Virus record (IMG/VR): IMGVR_UViG_3300025133_000027 | Coordinates: 112,255 to 176,254 of that record | Reading direction: 5' to 3' (one strand) | Length of the DNA stretch: 64,000 nucleotides | From: a virus | Shown: positions 26,400 through 34,176 of the stretch, one piece after another | How positions within the stretch are numbered: position 1 is the stretch's first letter | Layout: every line of letters starts with the position of its first letter | The notes under the pieces: generated by a model | The model's input: only the letters and a program-made list of their open reading frames with translations | The model's database searches: none | Told to the model about the DNA's origin: nothing | Position numbers and translations under genes: made by a program

Positions 26400-26440
26400 T
26401 ATAATACTAATCGCGGAGAGGGAATATTTGCTCTCTCTAT
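26400..26440 (+). promoter_or_regulatory. possible promoter and leader hairpin before the ssDNA-binding gene
   Basis: TATAAT at 26400-26405 is a good -10 box without a convincing -35 element. Just downstream, GAGAG and CTCTC can pair around an AT-rich loop. T4 gene 32 regulates itself through a folded leader; this leader could serve a similar role, but that is analogy only. Confidence 0.35.
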
Positions 26441-26464
26441 AATTTTAAAAAGGAAAAAAATAAT

Positions 26465-27184
26465 ATGGCTTTAGACTTACGAAAAATGAAATCAAAACAA
26501 CAGAATCTCAACGGCGGAGGGTTTCAATGGAAGCCTCAAGACGGTGAGAATCTGATTCGCATCGTGCCGGTGCCAGACGGAGACCCCTTCAAGGAAGTCC
26601 ATCTGCACTATAACATTGAAAGAGGTGGTGTCCTCTGCCCAAAGAGAAACTTTGGTGAAGAGTGCCCTGCTTGTGACTATGCTTCATCACTATTTAACAG
26701 TGGCGATGAGGAGAGCCGAAAGGCAGCAAAAGATATCGTGGCAAAAAAGAGATTCTACTCTCCTGTCATTGATAGAAACGATGCAAACGGAGGTGTCCGT
26801 TGGTATGCATATAGCAAGACAGTATATGAAAAAATGTTGAGCTTGGTTCTAAACCCTGATTATGGAGATATTACTGACCCTGAATCAGGAACTGACCTAA
26901 ATATTACATACTCAAAGGGTGGAAAGGGTACGTTCCCATCAACTGACGTGCAGCCGAAGCGAAAATCGTCTATTCTCTCGAAAGACGAGGCTCTATTGAC
27001 TGAAATTGCTGAAAAAGATTATGATATCTTTAACAACTTCAAGCGAAAGAGCCCTGAAGAGATCAAGGAATTGCTAGATGTTTACCTACTAGGCGATGAT
27101 AACGCCGAAGAAGGAGGTGATGTATCACCGGCAAATGAAAAATCGTTGGTAGACGAAGTTTACCAGAAGCTTAGAAAAAGCTAA
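26465..27184 (+). CDS. 32: single-stranded DNA-binding protein, T4 gp32-like
   Basis: A 239-residue protein (T4 gp32: 301). It starts with a short basic segment (LRKMKSKQQN) like the cooperativity arm, then the binding core GENLIRIVPVPDGDPFKEVHLHY. A zinc site is visible as HLHY..., LCPKRNFGEECPACD (His plus three Cys), as in gp32. The end is acidic with spaced Asp/Glu, the segment used to recruit partner proteins. AAAAAGGAAAAA gives a strong ribosome binding site. A terminator follows, so it is probably made from its own short transcript. Confidence 0.92.
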   Translation: MALDLRKMKSKQQNLNGGGFQWKPQDGENLIRIVPVPDGDPFKEVHLHYNIERGGVLCPKRNFGEECPACDYASSLFNSGDEESRKAAKDIVAKKRFYSPVIDRNDANGGVRWYAYSKTVYEKMLSLVLNPDYGDITDPESGTDLNITYSKGGKGTFPSTDVQPKRKSSILSKDEALLTEIAEKDYDIFNNFKRKSPEEIKELLDVYLLGDDNAEEGGDVSPANEKSLVDEVYQKLRKS

Positions 27185-27200
27185 GGGTCTAGCATAGTGA

Positions 27201-27242
27201 GTTCCAAGCTATGTTGAAATATATGTAGCTTGGAACTTTTTT
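27201..27242 (+). terminator. rho-independent terminator after the ssDNA-binding gene
   Basis: GTTCCAAGCTA and TAGCTTGGAAC form a perfect 11-bp stem around a 14-base loop, followed by six T. It shows that an upstream TTG at 27230, inside the right arm, is not the start of the next gene. Confidence 0.9.
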
Positions 27243-27259
27243 ACAATAACGGAGTAGTG

Positions 27260-28387
27260 ATGGCAAGGGCTAAGAAAAAGAAAGAAGTAGTAAGAGGCAA
27301 GATAAGCACTGAACAACTAAGAGGCCTTCTTAATAAGAAGGCTGGTGAAACAATTGCTTATGACTTGGGAGCTAATAACCCTACTGATGTAGTGGATTGG
27401 ATTCCTACAGGCGCGAGATGGTTAGACTCCATTATTTGCAAAGGCAAGTTGGCAGGTATTCCTGTTGGCAAAGTTTCTGAAATCGCAGGACTAACTGCGA
27501 CAGGAAAGAGCTATATGGCTGCGCAGATTGCGGCTAATGCCCAGAAGAAAGGAATCGTCCCTGTTTACTTCGACTCAGAGTCAGCACTAGACTCTGACTT
27601 CTTAATTAATGCCGGATGTAACTTGGAAGAGTTGATTTACATCCAGGCAAGGTCTGTAGAATTCGTTCTAGAGACAATTGAGGATATTATGGCAGCTTCT
27701 GAGACGAGGCACTTATTTATCCTTGATTCCCTTGCCTTCACTCCTGCTGAGTCAGACATTGCTGGTGATTATAATCCGCAATCTTCGATGGCAGTGAAGC
27801 CGCGAGTTATGGCCAAGGGTTTATCGAAATTGATAATTCCCTTGGCCAACACTCAGTCAACATTTTTGATTCTAAATCAACTTAAAACAAACATCTCGTC
27901 AAATCTCTTTGATATGAAGATGAATCCATATTTTACTCCTGGTGGTAAAGCAACCGCCTACTCTTACTCATTAAGAATCTGGCTAACTGGGAAACAAACG
28001 AAAGACTCAGCTATCTATGATGATAAGGGATATAAAGTCGGATCTGAGATTAAAGCTCGGCTAAAGAAGTCGAGATTTGGAACTGAAAACAGGACCTGTG
28101 AGTTCAAGATCTTATGGGGCGCTGACTCGGTTGCTATCCAAGATGAAGAGTCCTGGCTTGAGGCAATAAGGCCTTCGGATCAGATTAAAACAGGAGCCTG
28201 GAACACTCTCTTCTATCAAGACGGCACTGAAAAGAAGTTCCAAAGAGCTACTTGGCTTAAAGAATTAGAAGACCCTCTATTCAGAGCCGAAGTGTTAAGA
28301 ATCATGGATGAAGAAGTCATCCAGAAGTTTGAGTCAAGAGAAGGAAATGCTTCCGACTATTATGACTCACAAGATTCAGAGGAATAA
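27260..28387 (+). CDS. uvsX: UvsX/RecA-type recombinase
   Basis: A 375-residue strand-exchange ATPase used in T4-type phages for recombination-dependent replication. Seen are a basic N-terminus, the Walker A motif GLTATGKS at about residue 77, a strand and acidic pair VYFDSESAL, a Walker B-like LFILDSLAF, and NQLKTNISSN in the DNA-binding loop region. The ATG at 27260 is chosen because ACGGAG lies at proper distance and the earlier TTG sits in the upstream terminator. It leads a group with the helicase and 5' nuclease. Confidence 0.9.
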   Translation: MARAKKKKEVVRGKISTEQLRGLLNKKAGETIAYDLGANNPTDVVDWIPTGARWLDSIICKGKLAGIPVGKVSEIAGLTATGKSYMAAQIAANAQKKGIVPVYFDSESALDSDFLINAGCNLEELIYIQARSVEFVLETIEDIMAASETRHLFILDSLAFTPAESDIAGDYNPQSSMAVKPRVMAKGLSKLIIPLANTQSTFLILNQLKTNISSNLFDMKMNPYFTPGGKATAYSYSLRIWLTGKQTKDSAIYDDKGYKVGSEIKARLKKSRFGTENRTCEFKILWGADSVAIQDEESWLEAIRPSDQIKTGAWNTLFYQDGTEKKFQRATWLKELEDPLFRAEVLRIMDEEVIQKFESREGNASDYYDSQDSEE

Positions 28388-28389
28388 CA

Positions 28390-28488
28390 GTGAATTACTA
28401 TAAGGTAACTCTGGTTTATGACGGAAAAGAGTTCCATGGTGGGCGACTCTTGGAAGAACTTAAGAGAATGGCAGAAGGCAATGAATAA
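28390..28488 (+). CDS. possible 32-residue protein
   Basis: A GTG start 2 bp after the recombinase stop opens a frame reading VNYYKVTLVYDGKEFHGG, ending in a charged helix. Its stop overlaps the start of the capsid-like gene (ATGAATAA). Regular beta-hairpin-like alternation supports it, but the size and missing ribosome binding site keep it doubtful. Confidence 0.4.
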   Translation: MNYYKVTLVYDGKEFHGGRLLEELKRMAEGNE

Positions 28489-28759
28489 TTTAAAGAACCA
28501 AGGTCCTTTGAAAAAAGTTGGCGATACTCTTGGGCACTTCATAGGCGAAAATTATGTAACCATAGAAGGAAAACGTTACCCACTCTTTAAGGATGCACGA
28601 CCACACCAGTTTAGCTCAATAGCATTCCCGATAATAACAAGAGCATTTCCACCACAACTGAGAAACAGCCTTGTTTCAGTTCAACCAATGAGTGTTCCAT
28701 CTGAACAGATTTTTAAAATGGATTTCAAATACACAAACAAGGAAGAAGACGATGAGTGA
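28481..28759 (+). CDS. stand-alone protein copying the Gol-region segment of the capsid protein
   Basis: A 92-residue protein within the replication genes. Residues 44-84 align without gaps to residues 72-112 of this phage's own capsid protein, 24 of 41 identical, including LVSVQPMS. This capsid segment corresponds to T4 gp23 residues about 94-122, the Gol peptide, which in E. coli binds EF-Tu and triggers the Lit protease. Residues 1-43 are unrelated (a basic helix then YVTIEGKRYPLF). The start at 28481 is preferred over 28418 because GAAGG precedes it. It overlaps the upstream small frame by 8 bp and the downstream gene by 8 bp. Role unknown: decoy, antagonist, assembly helper or relic. Confidence 0.75.
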   Translation: MNNLKNQGPLKKVGDTLGHFIGENYVTIEGKRYPLFKDARPHQFSSIAFPIITRAFPPQLRNSLVSVQPMSVPSEQIFKMDFKYTNKEEDDE

Positions 28760-29006
28760 ACGAGATTTTGTATACTGGCTTCAAGGATATCTTGAAGTTA
28801 GTAATGCTAATGAATTAGATGAGTCACAGCTACAAATAGTTAAGGATCACCTAGCCTTGGTCTTAAAAAAAGTAACACCAGAATATGATGGGAATAGGTT
28901 CGTAAACAACCTCGCTAGACTAAGAGGGGAAAGAGATGCGAAGCTTTGTAGCAACGCAGAACTAGAGGAAATAGGTAATGCTCTTCCAGCTCAATTAACA
29001 TGCTAA
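28752..29006 (+). CDS. hypothetical protein of the replication module
   Basis: An 84-residue protein starting at an ATG that overlaps the preceding stop. It begins SERDFVYWLQGYLEVS and continues with an IVKDHLALVLKKVTP helix; similar short proteins with a FVYWLQG opening occur in many unrelated phages, without known function. Two cysteines lie near the end. A larger frame starting at 28692 is rejected because it lies inside the capsid-like gene. Confidence 0.7.
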   Translation: MSERDFVYWLQGYLEVSNANELDESQLQIVKDHLALVLKKVTPEYDGNRFVNNLARLRGERDAKLCSNAELEEIGNALPAQLTC

Positions 29007-29015
29007 AGGAACCGA

Positions 29016-29978
29016 ATGAACCAACCAAATAGAATATTAATAATTGATGCATTAAACATGTATCTAAGAAGCTTCATTATCAATCCCACACTGACACCAT
29101 CTGGCGACCCTGCCGGTGGTGTTGTTGGTTTTATGAAGAGTTTACAAAAAACAATTAGGGAGATGCAACCAGATCAGGTGTATATTTGCTGGGATGGTCA
29201 GAGAGGCACCAATAACCGAAAGAACTTGAATAAAGACTATAAAGAAGGGCGTAAGCCCATTCGATTCAATCGAAGATTTGCAGAACTCAACGAAGAACAA
29301 GAGCTCCAAAATAAAATCTGGCAACAGCAGAGACTTATTGAGTATCTTAATGAAATGCCAGTTGCACAGTTGCTATTTGATGAAGCGGAGGCTGATGATG
29401 TTATCTCAGCCATCGTAGCAGATACTCCTGGCGTTGAAAAAGTGATTATTTCCATGGATAAAGACTTTTATCAACTCTTAGACAAAGAAACTATCATTTA
29501 TAGCCCAGTTCAAAAGAAGTTTGTGTCGGAAGTTTCTCTTTTGGAAGAAGAAAACATACACCCAGCCAATTTTGCACTAGCAAAAGCAATTGTTGGAGAC
29601 AAATCTGACAATATTCTTGGTGTTCAAGGTGTTGGAATGAAGACTCTAACCAAAAGATTCCCAATGCTAGCGGATCCTAACGCCCATACCATCTCGGAAT
29701 TGCTAATGAAAGCAAAAACAGTCGAGAAACCTTTAAAAATACACACGAATATTATTGAAAGTGAAGATCGAATACGAGAAAACTATAAAGTCGTGCAGTT
29801 GCATATCCCTTCCATTTCCCCAACAAGTAGGGGTACTATTAGGGGGGTACTAGGTGCGTATCCATACATGTTAAACAGGACCGAGATTACGAAAATGATG
29901 ATTCAAGACGGGTTTACCGATCTTAACTGGAATCCATTATTCGCAAATCTACAAAGAATAAGCTTAAATAACAAATAG
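29016..29978 (+). CDS. rnh: 5'-3' exonuclease / RNase H, FEN-type (T4 rnh-like)
   Basis: A 320-residue nuclease (T4 RNase H: 305) that removes RNA primers and flaps from lagging-strand fragments. Family motifs with acidic metal ligands are seen in order: LIIDALNMYLR, ICWDGQ, the helical arch region with NKDYKEGRK, EAEADDVIS (about residue 122), ISMDKDFYQLL and the helix-hairpin block GDKSDNILGVQGVGMKT (about 193-210). It lies between the recombinase and helicase genes, consistent with lagging-strand work. Confidence 0.9.
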   Translation: MNQPNRILIIDALNMYLRSFIINPTLTPSGDPAGGVVGFMKSLQKTIREMQPDQVYICWDGQRGTNNRKNLNKDYKEGRKPIRFNRRFAELNEEQELQNKIWQQQRLIEYLNEMPVAQLLFDEAEADDVISAIVADTPGVEKVIISMDKDFYQLLDKETIIYSPVQKKFVSEVSLLEEENIHPANFALAKAIVGDKSDNILGVQGVGMKTLTKRFPMLADPNAHTISELLMKAKTVEKPLKIHTNIIESEDRIRENYKVVQLHIPSISPTSRGTIRGVLGAYPYMLNRTEITKMMIQDGFTDLNWNPLFANLQRISLNNK

Positions 29979-29985
29979 GAATAAT

Positions 29986-30249
29986 ATGATTAAATATATT
30001 GATGAGAGCGATAAAGAACACCCAGAAGTTCATTGGGGGGTTTATGGTGATGTTAAGACTAACGAAATAGTTGTTATCGCTACTCTTGAAGGAAAAAAAT
30101 ACGAGAAACGGGAAAAAAGTCCAATTCTTCATCCTGCCATGATTGATCGAATTTTTGGCATAGACATAGCAGACGGAGATGTTGCTGCTAGGTTATCAAA
30201 TGAAATTTATGATGAAAGTCTTCAGACTCACTTAGAAAATAACAAATAG
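29986..30249 (+). CDS. small hypothetical protein
   Basis: An 87-residue protein of mixed strand and helix character (EIVVIATLEGKKYEKR, then DGDVAARLSNEIYDE). It lies 7 bp after the nuclease and 8 bp before the helicase gene with a GGAG-type site between. No motif recognised; a replication accessory role is only suggested by location. Confidence 0.6.
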   Translation: MIKYIDESDKEHPEVHWGVYGDVKTNEIVVIATLEGKKYEKREKSPILHPAMIDRIFGIDIADGDVAARLSNEIYDESLQTHLENNK

Positions 30250-30257
30250 GAGGCCAT

Positions 30258-31673
30258 ATGAGCCATGAATTCGAGAAAGACTTTTCAAAATTTGGAAAGC
30301 TTTTCCAAGAGAAATTGGTTAAAATCATGTTCTATGAAAGACCATTTTTTAACCAATTTATGGAAGTGTTAAACATTAACTTCCTGGAAGTAAAATATCT
30401 ACAGAAATTTGTAGAACTAATGTTTGATTATAAAAATGAATACGGAAGCCACCCAACAGAAGACGCCATGACAATGCTCATGGCTTCGTCATTAGATGGT
30501 GAAAATAAAGTCCTAGATACGCAAATAAGGAACTTCTATGCAAGGATCCTATCTGCTTCCGGGGAAGAGTCTGACGCGGAATATGTGAAAAACACTGCTT
30601 TGGATTTCTGCAAGAAGCAAAAACTAAGAGAAGCTATGATTAAGTCAGCAGGACTTTTGAAGTCTTCCTCTTTTGATGAGATTGCTTCACTTGTAAATGA
30701 TGCTTTAAAACTAGGAATGTCTAATGATTTTGGTCATGATTATGTAGCTGATTTTGAAGAACGATATAAGACAAGTTTTAGAAATCAAATCACAACTGGA
30801 TGGGAACTTATCGATAAAATCACCAAAGGTGGACACGGAGCAGGTGAGTTGGGAGTAGTTATTGCACCAACAGGTGCCGGAAAAAGCATGTGTTTGGTGC
30901 ATTTAGCGACCAAAGCCCTTCTTGAGGGCAAGAATGTAGTGTATTATACATTAGAACTTTCTGAGGCTGTTGTTGGAAAGAGATTTGACTCTTGTCTTAC
31001 TCAGGTTCATCTTGGAGATCTGGAGCTTTTCAAGGAAGATATTAAGGAACAAGTCCTTGGCAACGCATCTCTTGGTAATCTTATTATTAAGCAATATCCA
31101 ACAAAAAAGGCGACAACCTCAACAATTAAGAATCACCTTGAAAAAGTAAGAAGTTCAGGCACAGATATTGAATTCGTATGTGTTGACTATGGCGATCTTT
31201 TAAGATCAGTGTCTTCGTATAAAGAAAAAAGACACGAACTTGAAGGCATTTATGAAGAACTAAGAGGTCTTGCAGTTGAGTTTGCTTGTCCTTTCTGGAC
31301 TGCTAGCCAGACAAATCGCGGTGCCTTGAATCAAGAGGTAATCACTATGGAAGCAATCTCGGAGGCATATAACAAATGTTTCCCTGCTGACTTCATTATC
31401 ACTATTTCTAGAACGATCGAAGATAAAAATAAAAACGCAGGAAAAATGTTTATTGCTAAAAATAGAAATGGGCCAGATGGGCTTATTTTTGAACTATTTA
31501 TGGATACCTCTAACGTTACTATTGAAGTTTTGGAGCCAGTTGAGACAACTATCGAGTCAACTACAACCAAGGCTACTGCCGAGAGAAAGACGGTTTTGGC
31601 GGCAAAGTATAAAGAATATCTTGAGAGCAAAAAAGAAAAAGTTGGAAATCAAAAAGAATCTAACTTTAACTAA
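30258..31673 (+). CDS. 41: replicative DNA helicase, DnaB/gp41-type
   Basis: A 471-residue hexameric helicase. The N-terminal 160 residues are helical. The RecA-like motor holds Walker A APTGAGKS at about residue 203, VVYYTLELSE after it, a Walker B-like FVCVDYGDLL near 310, and FWTASQTNRG with the sensor Gln and following Asn/Arg. The Lys-rich C-terminus is flexible. AGGAGG gives a strong ribosome binding site. It matches T4 gp41 (475) in length. No primase gene was recognised in the window. Confidence 0.9.
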   Translation: MSHEFEKDFSKFGKLFQEKLVKIMFYERPFFNQFMEVLNINFLEVKYLQKFVELMFDYKNEYGSHPTEDAMTMLMASSLDGENKVLDTQIRNFYARILSASGEESDAEYVKNTALDFCKKQKLREAMIKSAGLLKSSSFDEIASLVNDALKLGMSNDFGHDYVADFEERYKTSFRNQITTGWELIDKITKGGHGAGELGVVIAPTGAGKSMCLVHLATKALLEGKNVVYYTLELSEAVVGKRFDSCLTQVHLGDLELFKEDIKEQVLGNASLGNLIIKQYPTKKATTSTIKNHLEKVRSSGTDIEFVCVDYGDLLRSVSSYKEKRHELEGIYEELRGLAVEFACPFWTASQTNRGALNQEVITMEAISEAYNKCFPADFIITISRTIEDKNKNAGKMFIAKNRNGPDGLIFELFMDTSNVTIEVLEPVETTIESTTTKATAERKTVLAAKYKEYLESKKEKVGNQKESNFN

Positions 31674-31676
31674 ACC

Positions 31677-31705
31677 TTGTTATTAAGTCGTAATGGGGGT
31701 AAACT
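31677..31705 (+). promoter_or_regulatory. possible sigma70-like promoter before the reductase gene
   Basis: TTGTTA and TAAACT are separated by 17 bp; each matches four of six consensus bases. The gap between helicase and reductase genes (57 bp) leaves room for it. Weak. Confidence 0.3.
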
Positions 31706-31730
31706 AGTCCATATAGAATAAGGAGTATAA

Positions 31731-33587
31731 ATGGAATTATCAGCAGAAATATTAAGCAATATTACAACGCATATGAAATATGCAAAGTATTTGCCAATGG
31801 AATTAAGAAGAGAAAATTGGCAGGAACTTGTTTCTCGCAATGAAGAGATGCATGTTCGAAAATATCCACAAATTAAAAGCGAAATTAGAGAAGCTTATAA
31901 GTTTGTTTATGACAAGAAGGTGTTGCCTTCAATGAGAGCGATGCAATTCTCAGGTAAGCCAATTGAGATTACGCCAAGTCGTATATTTAATTGCGCTTAT
32001 TTGCCAGTAGATGATTGGAGAGCATTTTCAGAGACAATGTTTTTACTTCTTGGAGGAACAGGAGTTGGTTATTCGGTGCAAAAACACCATATTGAAAAAT
32101 TACCAGATATTATTCGCCCAAATGAAAAAAGAACCAGAAGATATCTAATTGGAGACTCCATCGAGGGTTGGGCTGACGCTGTAAAGATTTTAATGAGAAG
32201 TTACTTCTTTGGGGGCTCGAAAATTCGATTTGACTTTTCTGATATTAGAAAGAAAGGAGCTAGGCTTGTCACTTCAGGAGGAAAAGCACCAGGACCTCAA
32301 CCTCTCAAAGAGTGTTTATTAAAGATTGAAGGAATATTAGATGAAAAACAAAATGGTTCAAAACTTACAACACTGGAGACACACGATATTGTCTGTTATA
32401 TTGCAGATGCAGTTCTTGCTGGCGGGATACGAAGAGCAGCTCTTATTTCACTTTTTAGCGCTGATGATGATGATATAATTTCTTGTAAATCAGGAAATTG
32501 GTGGGAACTAAATCCTCAAAGAGGCCGAGCAAATAACTCGGCAGTCTTGTTAAGGCACAAAATAAATGAGCCTTTCTTTCTAAAGCTTTGGGAACGTATT
32601 AAGAATTCTGGTTCTGGCGAGCCTGGGATTTATTTTTCAAATGATAAAGATATGGGAACCAATCCTTGTTGTGAGATCTCGTTGAAGCCTCATCAATTTT
32701 GTAACCTTACAGAAGTAAATGCTAGTGATATTGTTTCACAGGAAGATCTTAACGAGAGAGTCCGAGTCGGAGCTTTTATCGGCACACTTCAAGCTGGATA
32801 TACCGATTTTCACTATTTACGTGAAAAATGGAAACGTAATACAGAAAAAGAAGCTCTAATCGGTGTATCTATGACAGGTATTGCTTCTGGTGAGGTTATC
32901 AAGCTTGATATGAAAGAGGCAAGCCAGGAAGTCAAGAAAGAGAATGCAAGAGTTGCAAATTTGATTGGCATCAATCGGGCAGCAAGAACGACTTGTGTAA
33001 AACCTGCGGGAACAACAAGTCTGGTTTTGGGAACTTCCAGCGGAATCCATGCTTGGCATGATGACTTCTATATCCGAAGACTTCGTGTTGGAAAGAATGA
33101 GGCAATTTATCATTACCTAGTAACAAACCACCCTTCTTTGATAGAAGATTGCGAAATGAGACCACATGATACTGGTATTATCAAAGTACCAATCAAAGCA
33201 CCTAGCGGTGCTATCACTAGAAGAGAGTCGGCTCTGCATCTTCTTGAGAGAGTCAAAAGAGTAAGTCTTGAATGGGTTCGAACGGGACACCGAAAAGGTT
33301 CAAATACAAATAACGTTTCTGCCACAATCTCAGTAAGAGAGCATGAGTGGGACGAAGTTGGTAATTGGATGTGGAATAATCGAAATTCTTATAATGGACT
33401 TTCAATTCTTCCGTTTAGTGACCATAGTTATGTTCAGGCTCCTTTTGAATCAATTACAGAACTAGAGTATAATGCCCTGTATACTAATCTTCAAAAAATT
33501 GATCTAAATTATGTCTTAGAACATGGAGATAACACTGATTTAAGTGGAGAAATTGCATGTGGAGCTGGTGGTTGTGAAGTAATTTAA
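31731..33587 (+). CDS. nrdJ: adenosylcobalamin-dependent (class II) ribonucleotide reductase
   Basis: A 618-residue reductase making deoxyribonucleotides with vitamin B12 and no oxygen-dependent small subunit; none is coded nearby. Seen are the active-site Cys in RIFNCAYLPVDDW, MFLLLGGTGVGYSVQ, the TNPCCEISL block, FCNLTEVN, and the paired reducible cysteines at the C-terminus (ACGAGGCEV). The length fits monomeric NrdJ enzymes frequent in environmental phages. It implies a host with, or importing, B12. AAGGAG lies before the start. Confidence 0.92.
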   Translation: MELSAEILSNITTHMKYAKYLPMELRRENWQELVSRNEEMHVRKYPQIKSEIREAYKFVYDKKVLPSMRAMQFSGKPIEITPSRIFNCAYLPVDDWRAFSETMFLLLGGTGVGYSVQKHHIEKLPDIIRPNEKRTRRYLIGDSIEGWADAVKILMRSYFFGGSKIRFDFSDIRKKGARLVTSGGKAPGPQPLKECLLKIEGILDEKQNGSKLTTLETHDIVCYIADAVLAGGIRRAALISLFSADDDDIISCKSGNWWELNPQRGRANNSAVLLRHKINEPFFLKLWERIKNSGSGEPGIYFSNDKDMGTNPCCEISLKPHQFCNLTEVNASDIVSQEDLNERVRVGAFIGTLQAGYTDFHYLREKWKRNTEKEALIGVSMTGIASGEVIKLDMKEASQEVKKENARVANLIGINRAARTTCVKPAGTTSLVLGTSSGIHAWHDDFYIRRLRVGKNEAIYHYLVTNHPSLIEDCEMRPHDTGIIKVPIKAPSGAITRRESALHLLERVKRVSLEWVRTGHRKGSNTNNVSATISVREHEWDEVGNWMWNNRNSYNGLSILPFSDHSYVQAPFESITELEYNALYTNLQKIDLNYVLEHGDNTDLSGEIACGAGGCEVI

Positions 33588-33596
33588 GTTAATTGG

Positions 33597-33632
33597 ATCC
33601 AAGGAGAATCACACATGTGATTCTCCTTGGAT
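33597..33632 (+). terminator. 16-bp perfect hairpin after the reductase gene
   Basis: ATCCAAGGAGAATCAC pairs perfectly with its reverse complement across a 4-base loop. It follows the stop by 9 bp and precedes a late motif by 6 bp. The T tract is poor (TATT), so it may be a terminator, an RNA end-protecting stem, or both. Confidence 0.65.
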
Positions 33633-33638
33633 TATTGA

Positions 33639-33647
33639 CTATTTATA
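33639..33647 (+). promoter_or_regulatory. putative late promoter motif
   Basis: GACTATTTATAAT lies 25 bp before the start of the coiled-coil membrane-anchored protein. It places that gene in the late class although its neighbours are metabolic. Confidence 0.55.
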
Positions 33648-33671
33648 ATAAGAAAGGGGACATAAATATAA

Positions 33672-34124
33672 ATGGAAAATCTTCAAGCTAAAATAATTTT
33701 ACAAACACTAACAGACCTAGGTTTAAAAATAGATAAGTTTCAAGAAAACTTAGCATCAGATAGAGAAAGGATCGTTGCACTAGAGGTTGAAGAGCGTAGC
33801 AATCAAGAAAACAAGAAAACTTTTAATGAAATCACTTGGCCAAATTTAGAGGAAGAAGTTAGAGGGATAAAAGACAGGCTTGTTAAGATAGAAAAAGAGA
33901 CTGTTTCACTAAGAAAAATCGAAAATATTGAAAGTAAACTAACAACCGTACTAACTAAAATAGAAATTTGGATTCCAAGAATGGAAAAAATTGAAGAAAA
34001 ATTACCTAAGCTTGATGAAGTGAATTGGAAAATGAAGTTAATCTGGGCAGGTTCAGCAGCAGGTATATCATTTTTAACAGCTAGTGTTGTTGCTATTTTT
34101 CTTAAGATTGCTGGGTTAGGATAG
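33672..34124 (+). CDS. coiled-coil protein with C-terminal membrane anchor (XhlA/holin-like layout)
   Basis: A 150-residue protein: about 120 residues of charged heptad-type helix, then one hydrophobic segment near 124-147 (IWAGSAAGISFLTASVV). This layout, cytoplasmic coiled coil plus a single tail anchor, resembles XhlA-type lysis accessory proteins, though those are shorter. A late promoter motif of its own and transcriptional isolation between hairpin and sigma70 promoter support a late function such as lysis control. No lysozyme gene is seen nearby, so the role is inferred. Confidence 0.6.
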   Translation: MENLQAKIILQTLTDLGLKIDKFQENLASDRERIVALEVEERSNQENKKTFNEITWPNLEEEVRGIKDRLVKIEKETVSLRKIENIESKLTTVLTKIEIWIPRMEKIEEKLPKLDEVNWKMKLIWAGSAAGISFLTASVVAIFLKIAGLG

Positions 34125-34125
34125 C

Positions 34126-34172
34126 TTGACGTTTAAACCTCTTCGATGTATGATTGGTGCATCTTGAGGAGG
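34126..34172 (+). promoter_or_regulatory. sigma70-like promoter with -10 box in the loop of a hairpin over the ribosome binding site
   Basis: TTGACG (34126-34131), 17 bp, TATGAT (34149-34154). CCTC-TTC-GATG (34138-34148) can pair with CATC-TT-GAGG (34160-34169), which joins the ribosome binding site GAGGAGG. RNA started upstream would carry both arms and hide the site; RNA started at this promoter begins after the left arm and leaves it free. Same design as 43875 and 50152. Confidence 0.6.
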
Positions 34173-34176
34173 ATAC

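Noticed and set aside
27230-27259. Upstream TTG start for uvsX
   Set aside because: It falls in the right arm of a strong terminator; the ATG at 27260 has a proper ribosome site.
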